In this document: piece after piece, positions 1-8,424 of the stretch
Numbering within the stretch: the first letter of the stretch is position 1
Layout of the letters: each line of letters begins with the position of its first letter
Origin: Branchiostoma lanceolatum
Taxonomy: Eukaryota > Chordata > Leptocardii > Amphioxiformes > Branchiostomatidae
Assembly (NCBI RefSeq): GCF_035083965.1
Contig: NC_089730.1
Span: 19,820,742 to 19,884,741, forward strand
Length of the DNA stretch: 64,000 nucleotides
Direction: 5' to 3'
Made by a program: the position numbers and the translations under genes
Notes under the pieces: model-generated
The model's database searches: none
What the model was told of the DNA's origin: nothing
The model's input: the letters and a program-made list of their open reading frames with translations, nothing else

Positions 1-808
1 AGGGCTTCTCTCCTGTATGTCTCCTTTTATGTGTGTTTAGTTGAGACTTTGTAGCTGTCTTGAACCCACACTCCTCACACACATGGGGTTTTTCACCAGA
101 GTGTGTGAGAACGTGTCGTTTGAGATTGCTTGCTTGTTTGAAAGTATAGTTACACTGCGTGCACTTGTAGGGTTTATCACCCGAATGGCCTCTCATGTGG
201 ACAGTTAGGGTAGACCTTTCACTCGCTCTGTACCCGCATACGTCACACATGAACAAGAGCACCTTTCTCACTGGTTGCTCAGAGTGCGTAAGCTTGTGTC
301 GGTCTAAGTTGTATTTCCGTGCAGCAGAATAGTCGCACTGATCACATTTGTGCGTTTTTTCATGTGTATGTTTTGCAATAATATGTCTCTTCAGCCAAGA
401 TCTGTCCGTCGTCTTATAACCACAATCAGCACACATAAATGGCTTCTCCCCACTGTGCAGAAACAAGTGACGGTTTAAACTGGCTTTGTGTGCAGCAGAA
501 TAGTCGCACTGGTCACATCTGTAGGGTTTTTCTCCGGTATGTGTTCGCTTATGTTGAGCAAAGATTCCTCTTCTTGCCGTCCTGTATCCGCACTCTTCAC
601 ATTCGTAGGCGTTCTCACCTGAATGCTTTACCATGTGTTGTTTCAGACTCCTTTTCCACGAAAATGAGGAATCACACTGATCGCACTTGTAAGATTTTTC
701 GTCCCTATGCTTGCTAATATGCTTGACCAATGTACCCTTGTTAGTCGCCCCATAACCGCACTCTTCGCACATGTAGCGTTTCTTACGAGTTTGTTTAGAC
801 GATGACAT
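1..808 (-). CDS. Poly-C2H2 zinc-finger protein A (3' end outside window)
   Basis: An open frame runs on the minus strand from the ATG at 808 to the window edge without a stop, giving 269 codons. It encodes nine consecutive C2H2 fingers (CxxC-x12-HxxxH) joined by TGEKP-like linkers; one linker is lengthened by an insertion between fingers 6 and 7. The protein begins MSSSKQTRKKRYMCEECGYG and matches the start of gene B at 4022-5740 (MASAKQTHKERYACEVCGYG), so the two are paralogues. Family knowledge: such proteins are nuclear and usually bind DNA; the target here is unknown. The frame is preceded by an acceptor-like AACAG at 818-822, fitting an upstream untranslated first exon near 2260-2330. 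The 3' end and total finger number cannot be seen. Confidence 0.9.
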   Translation of the reverse strand, partial: MSSSKQTRKKRYMCEECGYGATNKGTLVKHISKHRDEKSYKCDQCDSSFSWKRSLKQHMVKHSGENAYECEECGYRTARRGIFAQHKRTHTGEKPYRCDQCDYSAAHKASLNRHLFLHSGEKPFMCADCGYKTTDRSWLKRHIIAKHTHEKTHKCDQCDYSAARKYNLDRHKLTHSEQPVRKVLLFMCDVCGYRASERSTLTVHMRGHSGDKPYKCTQCNYTFKQASNLKRHVLTHSGEKPHVCEECGFKTATKSQLNTHKRRHTGEKP

Positions 809-1119
809 GTTCCTTTCCTGTTACTGTCGTTGGGCCAGTAGATGCGTTACTAAGATTTTATACAGTTACGATGGGCAGAGTTTATATAGCGAGGATCTTT
901 GCTTTCCGTGTTCCAACTTCACCTTCTGTGTTCTTGTGTCTGCTTCTCCTTGATGCTTGTTTTTCCCGGGATGAGTGTTCGGCGTCTCCACGACATCTAG
1001 GAAGCCCACAGGTTGTCTCGACAGGCAGTCCGTGCCTTGTAAGGAATCGCGCTAATTGAAAACACAGATGACCAGAATTATTACTACGTAAACACACCGG
1101 TAGCCTGGATGCCAGACCC
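809..1119 (-). repeat. Leader region of gene A, duplicated at 5741-6042
   Basis: This stretch just upstream of gene A aligns along its length with the stretch upstream of gene B. Shared blocks include TTGGGCC, a C-rich block ending TGTCTGCTTCT, GGCAGTCCGTGC, CGCTAATTGAAAACACAGATG and the terminal TAGCCTGGATGCCAGACCC. It is probably intron between an untranslated first exon and the coding exon. The same-order match shows that the duplication that made genes A and B included non-coding flank. Confidence 0.75.
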
Positions 1120-1166
1120 AGCGTGAGGCGATACAGACCACTTCGGCCGGAAGAGCAACATATCTA

Positions 1167-1327
1167 TTCTCCAAGCAGAGGAGTGGGTCCGGCTGGTTTT
1201 TGACGTGTTTTCTGTCAGACTTTCTACTTTGGCATGTCTTTTTATGGGTAAGTGACAAAGTGTAAGCCCGACGAAACGCCTGAAAACACGTCAAAAACCA
1301 GCTGTATCCACTCCTCTGCTTTGAGGG
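1167..1327. mobile_element. Fold-back MITE, CTCTCCAAGCAGAG family, copy 1
   Basis: The two ends are inverted repeats: CCAAGCAGAGGAGTGG with GGCTGGTTTTTGACGTGTTTT on the left, and the reverse complement of the same words on the right. The inner arms are more diverged. No coding capacity is present. The same family recurs at 1366-1590 (ends only) and at 60755-60947 (nearly perfect hairpin). Confidence 0.7.
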
Positions 1328-1365
1328 TACAAGAGTTCTAGCGCAAGATAACTCGTGGCTTTGTG

Positions 1366-1590
1366 ACTCTCCAAGCAGAAGTTGGTAGGGAAAATCGTGA
1401 AGTTCATAACATATGCCTCGTTAGCATGGAGTCTAGCCTTCTCAGCTTCAGTCCGCTACCTACCCCTGGCGGGGAGCGGAGTTTGGGTTGCAGCTGGACT
1501 CTAGGCCTCGTTGACTTCGAAGTGCGGAAAATGGGGAATTTGATACGGTCATGATCTCCCCTCTCCCCCACCAACCTCTGCTTGGAGAGT
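1366..1590. mobile_element. MITE with CTCTCCAAGCAGA terminal inverted repeats, copy 2
   Basis: The left end reads ACTCTCCAAGCAGAAGTTGG and the right end is its inverse with one mismatch (CCAACCTCTGCTTGGAGAGT). The interior of about 185 bp shows no protein similarity that I recognise. It lies 40 bp from copy 1 of the family. Confidence 0.7.
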
Positions 1591-2259
1591 AGGCAGCATG
1601 CCATCTCTGTGAGCGGGATGCTCCTAATGTAAATGAAAGTGGTGCCGAGAGTTTTTTGTGTGTGTTTAGGGTGGGGTGAAAAGGGTGTACCTTTCAAATA
1701 TTGGGTTGCACCATCCCCCTTTTTATCTTTCAGGATTTTTTTCGTCTCGCGCGTTGGGTCAGTCTGGGCTCTGGCATCACCCAAGATCAAACAACACAAG
1801 GAGAAAACATTCTACATTATTTAAAACACAAATGAACACACAAGCTATCTAAGTACGACGTGTAAGGTACCAGGCTGCTTGAAACTCTTACAGTGAATAA
1901 TGCAATTTGCTTTGTCAATTGGAATAATTTTGCACCGTTATCTCTAAAGTAACTCAAGCTCTGGCCCCTCCCAACGAAGCGTAAATTTTAGGTTACATGT
2001 ACTTCACGAAAACCACCCTCTTATAGATGTGTAAAAATGGGCCTTGTATCGTTTCTTACTTGGATCATAATCATCATATTCATATAAAATGGGAAGGGAA
2101 ATCTACTCCCAAGCCCCCACACCCCACCGAATTCACGAGGACTAAATTCTCAAAACGAATCACAAAGTCAAACGTAACGCTGCATCTAGGATAGCCGGAG
2201 ACAGCATATATGTACTAGTTAGTCAACAAACCATTTAGTTAGCAGATATAGCATCTTAC
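1591..2259. other. Intronic/upstream DNA of gene A, no gene seen
   Basis: Mostly AT-rich sequence with short poly-T runs. No open frame with recognisable similarity, RNA gene or long repeat is visible. By comparison with gene B it should be part of the 5' untranslated intron of gene A. Confidence 0.5.
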
Positions 2260-2330
2260 CGATCTGTGTGGGATGTTGTTTGGAAGAGTGACGGCTTGGA
2301 GAAAATGACAGCAGTGACACGCAGATTACA
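2260..2330 (-). other. Probable untranslated first exon of gene A
   Basis: On the minus strand the sequence ends in a good splice donor (GATCG|GTAAGATG). It aligns with 6758-6824, which has the same donor and the same position relative to gene B. The 5' limit is a guess, set by the promoter motifs that follow. No ATG-led frame continues from it. Confidence 0.5.
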
Positions 2331-2385
2331 AAATGGCGGACAAGCGGATCGGCGTCTAGGTCAAAGGTCATCCACCTGATGACCA
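2331..2385 (-). promoter_or_regulatory. DR1 + YY1-like promoter module of gene A
   Basis: The plus strand shows AAATGGCGGACAAG (reverse complement CTTGTCCGCCATTT, a YY1-type core) followed by AGGTCAAAGGTCA at 2358-2370, a perfect direct repeat of AGGTCA spaced by one base (DR1), then ACCTGATGACC. The same order and spacing occur at 6825-6885 and, inverted, at 10323-10382. Binding itself is inferred. Confidence 0.6.
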
Positions 2386-2584
2386 TAGTCGAAACGCAGT
2401 CCATTGGGCAGTCCTTTTTTGTGCACTCCGTAACACATAATAAATCAAACACTCGAGTACTAGTACATTATCTAATAGCGTCCACTTTCTTACAGTCTAC
2501 TGTTTACTTATACCTGCTGGTATCTCCTCAATCACTAGGAAAGTCAATCATTCAACACATTTTCAGCTTATACACATGCAACGG

Positions 2585-2740
2585 ATAGCCTCCTTCGCAG
2601 AATTCCTATAACGGCGGCGTATATATATATATGGGGGGGGCAAGCTACACAACTCCCTTGCCGGCATTAGAGAACCTTGCCCCGGCCCCCCTCCCAATAT
2701 ATATATACGCCGCCGTTATAGGAAGTCTGCGAAGGAGGCT
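2585..2740. mobile_element. Fold-back MITE with TAGCCTCCTTCGCAG ends
   Basis: Inverted arms of about 45 bp start ATAGCCTCCTTCGCAG and contain CCTATAACGGCGGCG and an ATAT run. The loop is G-rich, then C-rich. The flanks ATGCAACGG are repeated directly on both sides, a 7-9 bp target-site duplication (the exact length is ambiguous because the TIR overlaps). No coding capacity. Confidence 0.8.
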
Positions 2741-3882
2741 ATGCAACGGAAAACTGGAAGTAAGAACCGTCTCTCCTGAAGTCGGATTTTGAGGAATTTT
2801 TCGACGAATTCCAGGGAATAGACGATCGAGTCAGTAGACTTTCGAATCGGAAAATCCATCCCCAGGAAAGCCAGCCCGAAAAGCCTTTTTTATACTACAG
2901 TAGTTGGAAAATGTATAAGACAAAGCGTAGCCGTCAGCACGGGGCGAGGTGCTAACTGTGAAAAGCCTTAAACTATGACTGACGTCAACAACTCAGAACT
3001 TGACTTGGGTGGAGGGGGTATATAGCATAGTATAGAATATAGTAGGCTTTTCAATTGCATAGAAGTATATATAACGAGCATCTTGCCGACGCAGGAAATA
3101 AGCTTTGCCGCCACCCCCAACACACAATAAAACAGTACACATGTAGGCATTTTCTTGTGCAAAGTTGTCTCTCTCAGCATTACAAGGACTTTGAACCTTT
3201 TACGATCTTAGCTTTGTGCAATACATCGGCAAGCCATTTGAATTCTCTCAGGTTGGCTCTCGTTGACTTGAGAGACGATAAATAGAAACCTACTTTGAAT
3301 ATCGCCAAGACAAGAATCCTAAACAAGTAAAAAAAAGGCTGAATATAAATGTAAAAACTACAATGAAACATGGGGTTCATTGTTAGGTCATTTAATAAAA
3401 GTTTAAACATTAGAAAAACTTAAGTACTGGTATTTTTGATAGTATAGACACACTACTATTGTTTCTGTGAGAACAAAGAGCAAGTGACATTGATAGAAAT
3501 CATACAGGATAAAAAGATTCCATTAGATTAGATCCTTTAAGAAAAGATAGTACCACATGCAGCCTAAAGTATACGACGAAATGTTATAACTCAACAAATG
3601 CCTAGCGAAAGACATTCAAAGTACTACGTAGCATTTCATAAAACAAAAACAAGTAAACTAACATAGAAAGACTAACAGAAAGCTACAGAAGATAACAAAC
3701 AGCAAGCAACAAGTTAATGCTGCCCAATTAGAATAATAAAAATAGAAACTAAGTAAAATATTAAAGTTCAGCGCAGTATTTCGACAATGACCAGGTTTGG
3801 GCCCGCACAGAGTTTACACCAGACTTGTTACATCTGTAGGATTCCTGACCCTAAAAACGTACTATCTTCGGACCTTCAAATG
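2741..3882. other. Non-coding stretch between gene B and the gene A first exon
   Basis: AT-rich DNA with many A runs and no convincing gene. Short frames here show no recognisable similarity. The part nearest 3883 is the likely region beyond the end of the gene B transcript. Confidence 0.5.
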
Positions 3883-3888
3883 TTTATT
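3883..3888 (-). terminator. Polyadenylation signal, gene B
   Basis: TTTATT on the plus strand is AATAAA on the minus strand, about 134 bp downstream of the gene B stop codon. Its distance and orientation fit a cleavage signal. Confidence 0.5.
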
Positions 3889-4021
3889 GTCAAATGTGTC
3901 AGGTTTGATTTTTTTTCCTTTGTTGCAAAACGTCACTTATCTTACACTTCGTAAGATTCTTATCAGTACATGTTTTCACACACGAGCGGCAAGGTAAGTA
4001 CCACTAGAGGCTTTGTTCATT

Positions 4022-5740
4022 TCACTTCTTAATCTTCCCACTGTGTCTATGTCCATTCTTGTGTCGGTCCAAGTTGTCTTTCCTCGCAGCAGAATAGTCG
4101 CACTTGTTACATTTGTACGGTTTCTCACCTGTATGTGTTGCCATATGTCGTTTTAGCCCAGGTTTGTGAGAAGTCCTAAAATCACACTCCAGACACATGT
4201 ATGGCTTCTCTCCACTGTGTGTACGCACGTGGCTGTCTAAAGTACCTTTATGTGCGGCAGCATAGTCGCACCGGTCACATTTGTAGGGCTTCTCTCCTGT
4301 ATGCTTTCTCATATGCACGGATAATTTCGCCTTGCTAGCAATCCTGTACCCACACTCTTCACATGTATAGCCTTTCTCATCAGTGTGTTTAACCATGTGT
4401 TGGACCAAACAGTTTTTCCAGGCTGACGCGAAGTGGCAATGATCACACTTGAACGGTTTCACACTACTGTGCTTCGCCATGTGTGAGATCAGTTGAGACT
4501 TTGCAGTTGCCATGTAATCGCACTCCTCACAGAAGTAGTGTTTTACACCAGCGTGTCGGTTCAAGCTTGTTTTCCGTGCAGCAGGATAGTCGCACTGGTC
4601 AGGCTTGTAGGGCTTCTCTCCTGTATGTATCCTTTTATGTTTAATTAGGTCAGTTCTTTTAGCTGTCTTGTATCCGCACTCCTCACAGACAAGGGGTTTT
4701 TCACCAGAGTGCGTAAGCATGTTTCGATTTAAATAAGATTTCTGAGCAAACGAAGAGTCACACTGTACACATTGAAAGGGTTTCTGGCCCGAATGATTTC
4801 TCCTGTGAACAGTTAGCGCAGACCTGTCAGCTGTCCTGAATCCACACATCTCACACATGTAGGGCTTCTCATCAGTGTGCGTACGCTTGTGTCGGTCTAC
4901 GTTGTATTTGTGTGCAGCAGAATAGTCGCACTGGTCACATTTGAACGGTTTTTCACCTGTATGCCTCCTGATGTGCCGAATAATTGTCTTCTTTCGAGCT
5001 GCCCTAAAGCCGCATTCCCCGCACTTGTAAGGTCTCTCGCCGGTGTGCTTGGGCATGTGTTGCACTATACCGGCATTCGATGACGCTGAAAAGTCGCACT
5101 CATCACATTTGTAGGGCTTTTCTCCTGTATGCTTTCTCATATGCACGGATAGTTTGGCCTTGCTAGCAATCCTATATCCACACTCTTTACATGTGTAGCC
5201 TTTGTCGGCAGTGTGCTTAACCATGTGTTGGACTAGACAATTTTTCCAGGCTGACGAGAAGTCACACAGACCGCACTTGTACGGTTTTTCCTTACGATGT
5301 TTTGACATGTGTAAAATCAGATGCGACCTTCCAGCCGTCATGTAATCGCACTGATCACAAAAGTAGCGTTTTACTTCAGTGTGTATGAATACGTGTCGGT
5401 CTAAGTAGTCTTTCCGTGCAGTAGAATAATCGCACTGGTCACATTTGTAGGGCTTCTTTCCTGTATGTTTCCTTTTATGTAAGCTTAGTTGAGACTTCTT
5501 AGCTGTCCTGTATCCGCACTCTTCGCATGTGTAAGCATTCTCGCCAGAATGCGTTGCCGTGTGCTGTTCCAAATTACTTTTCCGTGTAAATGAGGAATCA
5601 CACTGATCACACTTGTAAGGTTTTTCGCCACAGGCACTATGCTTGTTCATATGCTCGGACAATTTACCTTTATCAGTGGCCCCGTAACCGCACACCTCGC
5701 ACGCGTAGCGTTCTTTATGAGTTTGTTTAGCCGATGCCAT
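4022..5740 (-). CDS. Poly-C2H2 zinc-finger protein B, 20 fingers
   Basis: Complete single coding exon of 572 aa starting at the ATG at 5740. After a short basic start (MASAKQTHKERY) it consists almost only of C2H2 fingers, which I count as 20, linked by TGEKP-type spacers. Two fingers are damaged: finger 12 reads LNRNMLTH (first zinc histidine replaced by Asn) and finger 14 reads YKPDQC (first cysteine replaced by Pro) and is joined to finger 15 without a normal linker. Fingers 5-7 and 15-17 are a duplicated block; both contain AWKNCLVQHMVKH and GYRIASKAKLSVHMRKHTGE. No KRAB, SCAN or BTB domain is visible. It is probably a nuclear DNA-binding protein; the target is unknown. An acceptor-like AATAACAG lies directly upstream, and an untranslated first exon is predicted at 6758-6824. 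Confidence 0.95.
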   Translation of the reverse strand: MASAKQTHKERYACEVCGYGATDKGKLSEHMNKHSACGEKPYKCDQCDSSFTRKSNLEQHTATHSGENAYTCEECGYRTAKKSQLSLHKRKHTGKKPYKCDQCDYSTARKDYLDRHVFIHTEVKRYFCDQCDYMTAGRSHLILHMSKHRKEKPYKCGLCDFSSAWKNCLVQHMVKHTADKGYTCKECGYRIASKAKLSVHMRKHTGEKPYKCDECDFSASSNAGIVQHMPKHTGERPYKCGECGFRAARKKTIIRHIRRHTGEKPFKCDQCDYSAAHKYNVDRHKRTHTDEKPYMCEMCGFRTADRSALTVHRRNHSGQKPFQCVQCDSSFAQKSYLNRNMLTHSGEKPLVCEECGYKTAKRTDLIKHKRIHTGEKPYKPDQCDYPAARKTSLNRHAGVKHYFCEECDYMATAKSQLISHMAKHSSVKPFKCDHCHFASAWKNCLVQHMVKHTDEKGYTCEECGYRIASKAKLSVHMRKHTGEKPYKCDRCDYAAAHKGTLDSHVRTHSGEKPYMCLECDFRTSHKPGLKRHMATHTGEKPYKCNKCDYSAARKDNLDRHKNGHRHSGKIKK

Positions 5741-6042
5741 GTTTTTTCCTGTTATTGTCGTTGGGCCTGTCAGATGTTTTACTAAGATTACACTGTCAAA
5801 TGTTAAAGAGGGTCATGCTTCCCGCGTACCCAATTTCGCCTTCCGTGTCCCCGTGTCTGCTTCTTGCTGAGTCTGATGTTTGTCTTGTTCTCAGGATGAG
5901 CGATAATCGTCGTCTCTACAACAGGAATCCCACAGGTTGGCTCGCCAGGCAGTCCGTGCATAGGGAGTCCCGCTAATTGAAAACACAGATGGCCAGAATT
6001 CTTAGTACGTAAACACACCGGTAGCCTGGATGCCAGACCCAG
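5741..6042 (-). repeat. Leader region of gene B, duplicate of 809-1119
   Basis: Collinear with the leader of gene A up to the shared TAGCCTGGATGCCAGACCC, beyond which similarity fades. The TATATAAA seen in the gene A copy is not kept here, so it is unlikely to be an essential core promoter. Confidence 0.75.
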
Positions 6043-6237
6043 AGCAAGCGGGCGATAAGAAACCACATGCATATTCTAAAACTGGGATCCCAGCAGCTTC
6101 ATAAACTTTCAACCAGGTAGGACATTAGCCCAAGCAACCCCCATCCCTCAACCCCCGATGGGATCGGAATCGCCCCACGCTTTGTGTCTGTCACACAGGC
6201 TAGTATATTTGCAGAGCCTGATTTGTTATGGGAATAA

Positions 6238-6303
6238 TAGCCTGGAAGCCAGACCCACAATCTCTAAAATATTTTAAAGATTGGGGGTCTGGCATCCAGG
6301 CTG
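6238..6303. mobile_element. Short TAGCCTGG fold-back element
   Basis: A 66-bp near-palindrome: TAGCCTGGAAGCCAGACCC, a short AATCT/AGATT stem around AAATATTTTA, then the inverse GGGTCTGGCATCCAGGCT. The same terminal motif ends elements at 28885, 40785, 60707 and 61011, and stands alone at 1101-1119 and 6023-6041. Confidence 0.75.
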
Positions 6304-6757
6304 TGGGAATGAAACACCACAATAATAATGGGAAAACATTTGGAATAGTAACATCATAACATAACATAAGAGTATAAAACCTAAGTCTTGTAAGGGGGCG
6401 GCTTGCATGGAGTGCACCGTTATCTGTGACGGTATCAGAACAACTTGGCCCCTAGCCATTCAGGATCCAGTCAGGACAACTCGGCCCCTAGCCCAGGACT
6501 GACGGATGTGTACATAGTGGCTTCAGCCTTGTATCATTTCTATCTTGACTCATCACAGGAAATACCCACACCCATAGATTATATGGGGAAGTGGGAAGAG
6601 GCATCTTTTAAACAAACTGAGGCTCGTTACCAAATTACGTATCCCGCGACGCGACGATCTAAGATTCTCTAATCGAATCACACATGCACATTTTAACTTA
6701 ACGCTGTATTTTTGGTAAATGAAGACAGCTAAGTAAACAAAACAACTTACATCTTAC
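6304..6757. other. Probable 5' intron of gene B, no gene seen
   Basis: Lies between the predicted donor at 6757 and the leader repeat of gene B. A doubled phrase (ACAACT[TC]GGCCCCTAGCC) occurs at about 6440 and 6477. No coding signal. Confidence 0.5.
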
Positions 6758-6824
6758 CGATTGGCGTGTTTAGATGGTTGGAAGGGTCAGTTTGCAGAAG
6801 AATGACAGTCGTAACACAGATGCT
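6758..6824 (-). other. Probable untranslated first exon of gene B
   Basis: On the minus strand it ends CCAATCG|GTAAGATG, a good donor. It aligns with 2260-2330 in front of gene A. The transcription start is not determined. Confidence 0.5.
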
Positions 6825-6885
6825 AAGATGGCGGACAAGCGCATCAGATGGGCGATCAGGTCAAAGGTCATGTACCTGATGACCC
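6825..6885 (-). promoter_or_regulatory. DR1 + YY1-like promoter module of gene B
   Basis: AAGATGGCGGACAAG at 6826-6840 is a close YY1-type match in reverse. AGGTCAAAGGTCA at 6858-6870 is a perfect DR1, followed by TGTACCTGATGACCC. The module aligns with the modules before gene A and gene 3. Confidence 0.65.
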
Positions 6886-7151
6886 AGTTCAACTTGGGCG
6901 CTTTGATAAAAGTTTATTTAATACTGGGTTTGTTTTTACGGAAACGTCTGACTCCTTATTGGTGATGCTGTTCAGTTTTTTTTTCTTTTTTAGTTTTTTA
7001 ATATTGCGTAATTCTCTGGCTGAATGTCTAGCAATTATTGACACATTCTAAGTATTGACGTTGTTGTTTATCTCATTTTTATTGCGTCAATACCTAAAGG
7101 TGATTATCTGCTATGCAAAACTAACAAACAAGCAAACATATATATATATAT

Positions 7152-7460
7152 AGCTACGGCCGCGTGGCGCGTTGGATACACCCGATCCCTCGATCTCGGA
7201 AGTTAAGCAACGCGCGGTCCGGACAGTGCTTGGATGGGAGACCAACCAAGGACGTCCGGATTGCTGTAGCCTCACGAAGCTTTCCACGAAATCGTCTTCC
7301 GGGAGGGACGTAAAACGGGGGTCCCGTGCTCGAGGAGGTGCCTCGAACACGTTAAACAGCCTCATTACCCTACACATTGGGTACCTGCCTGTGGCACTGG
7401 CTGCAAATACACCTGATTATTATATCGCTGCTTACGATGCTTTCTCACGGCTGTGATATG
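7152..7460 (+). mobile_element. 5S-rRNA-derived SINE (SINE3-like)
   Basis: The first ~121 bp resemble 5S rRNA: GCTACGGCC at the start pairs with GGATTGCTGTAGC at the end, and the internal control region is kept (CTCGGAAGTTAAGCA and CTTGGATGGGAGACC). A non-5S body follows (ACGTAAAACGGGGGTCC, GAGGAGGTGCCTCG). The 5S part carries many substitutions relative to a functional 5S gene, and the fused body argues for a SINE. An (AT)n run precedes it. The 3' limit is approximate. Confidence 0.75.
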
Positions 7461-8249
7461 CACTATGCAATATGTCGCCAGGGGGCTCTCTTACACAGCT
7501 GGTGTGAATCTTAACCTTTGACCCGTGATATTTTTTTTCCCCTCGCCATACTCTGATTGGAGTTGCAATATATAAATTTTTCTCACTTTTTGGCATTCTC
7601 AAACTTCATTTTTACCAAGAGGTATTGTAAATCGATAGGTAAGACCTTCCTTTTTCTATTGATTCCTTGGCTAGAACCAAAAGGACTGGGACTGGGGGTA
7701 AAATATTACTGTTATGTGTGAGCAAGGGGAGGTCAGTTTGAATGTGGGAGGGGGGCTATTAACCCAACCTTTGTCAACCTTAGTTAACATAGAACTGTCA
7801 CAGTAGACTAAAAAACTATGTCGATTCCCATGTATTTGTTTGTCTGCAATTAGCCTTCGGGCATGAACTTGCAATAAAGTTATTATTATTAGAATTTGAA
7901 TCTGTGTTTGTAAAGATTGTGATTTATTCCAGTTGCAAGTAACATCAGAATTAATCCATAGACTTGATTTGTTTTCTGTGAAGTTTTCGTTAGGCCAAAT
8001 TTTTAAATTGCATGTAGTGTACACCACTGACCCTATTTGTGGGACTGATGTACTAGTAGTAGAGTGTGTCAAGAGGTCTCAACAGCTTTTTTCTTTTGTA
8101 GCTTTTCAATTTGACGCCATTTTTGTAATCAAATGTATCCGTCTTGAATATTCACCTTGAAGTTCAGCCAGTAGGTACCCTTTCGAGTTATGAGGCTGTG
8201 CCTAGTTTGGTGCTTGTAGTGGGCATGGTAGTTTCTTATCCGCTTCTAT
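7461..8249. other. Upstream region of gene 2, no gene seen
   Basis: No coding signal. A LINE/SINE-like 3' tail (GCAATTAGCCTTCGGGCA then AATAAAGTTATTATTATT) lies near 7847-7890; a related tail occurs inverted at 58030-58075. A DR1-like TTAACCTTTGACCC is near 7510 and a GCCATTTTTG near 8115, but they are not arranged as in the promoter module of the other genes. Confidence 0.4.
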
Positions 8250-8347
8250 CCTTCCTTCCTTCCTTCCTTCCTTCCTTCCTTCCTTCCTTCCTTCCTTCCT
8301 TCCTTCCTTCCTTCCTTCCTTCCTTCCTTCCTTCCTTCCTTCCTTCC
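8250..8347 (+). repeat. (TTCC)n microsatellite
   Basis: About 24 uninterrupted CTTC units. It ends 75 bp before the acceptor TTGTTCTCAG of gene 2, so it adds a long pyrimidine tract to that intron end. Apparent open frames across it are repeat translations. Confidence 0.97.
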
Positions 8348-8424
8348 AGGTATCACTGATATCTTGAGCTTTATCAATATAGTTTACCACTTGAATACCA
8401 AGTCTCTTTTCTTTGTTCTCAGAA

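Noticed and set aside
841..900. TATA box TATATAAA as the promoter of gene A
   Set aside because: Not kept in the collinear leader of gene B, and a spliced first exon farther upstream explains both genes better.
7152..7272. Functional 5S rRNA gene
   Set aside because: Many differences from 5S rRNA, no T-run terminator at the 5S end, and the unit is fused to a SINE-like body.
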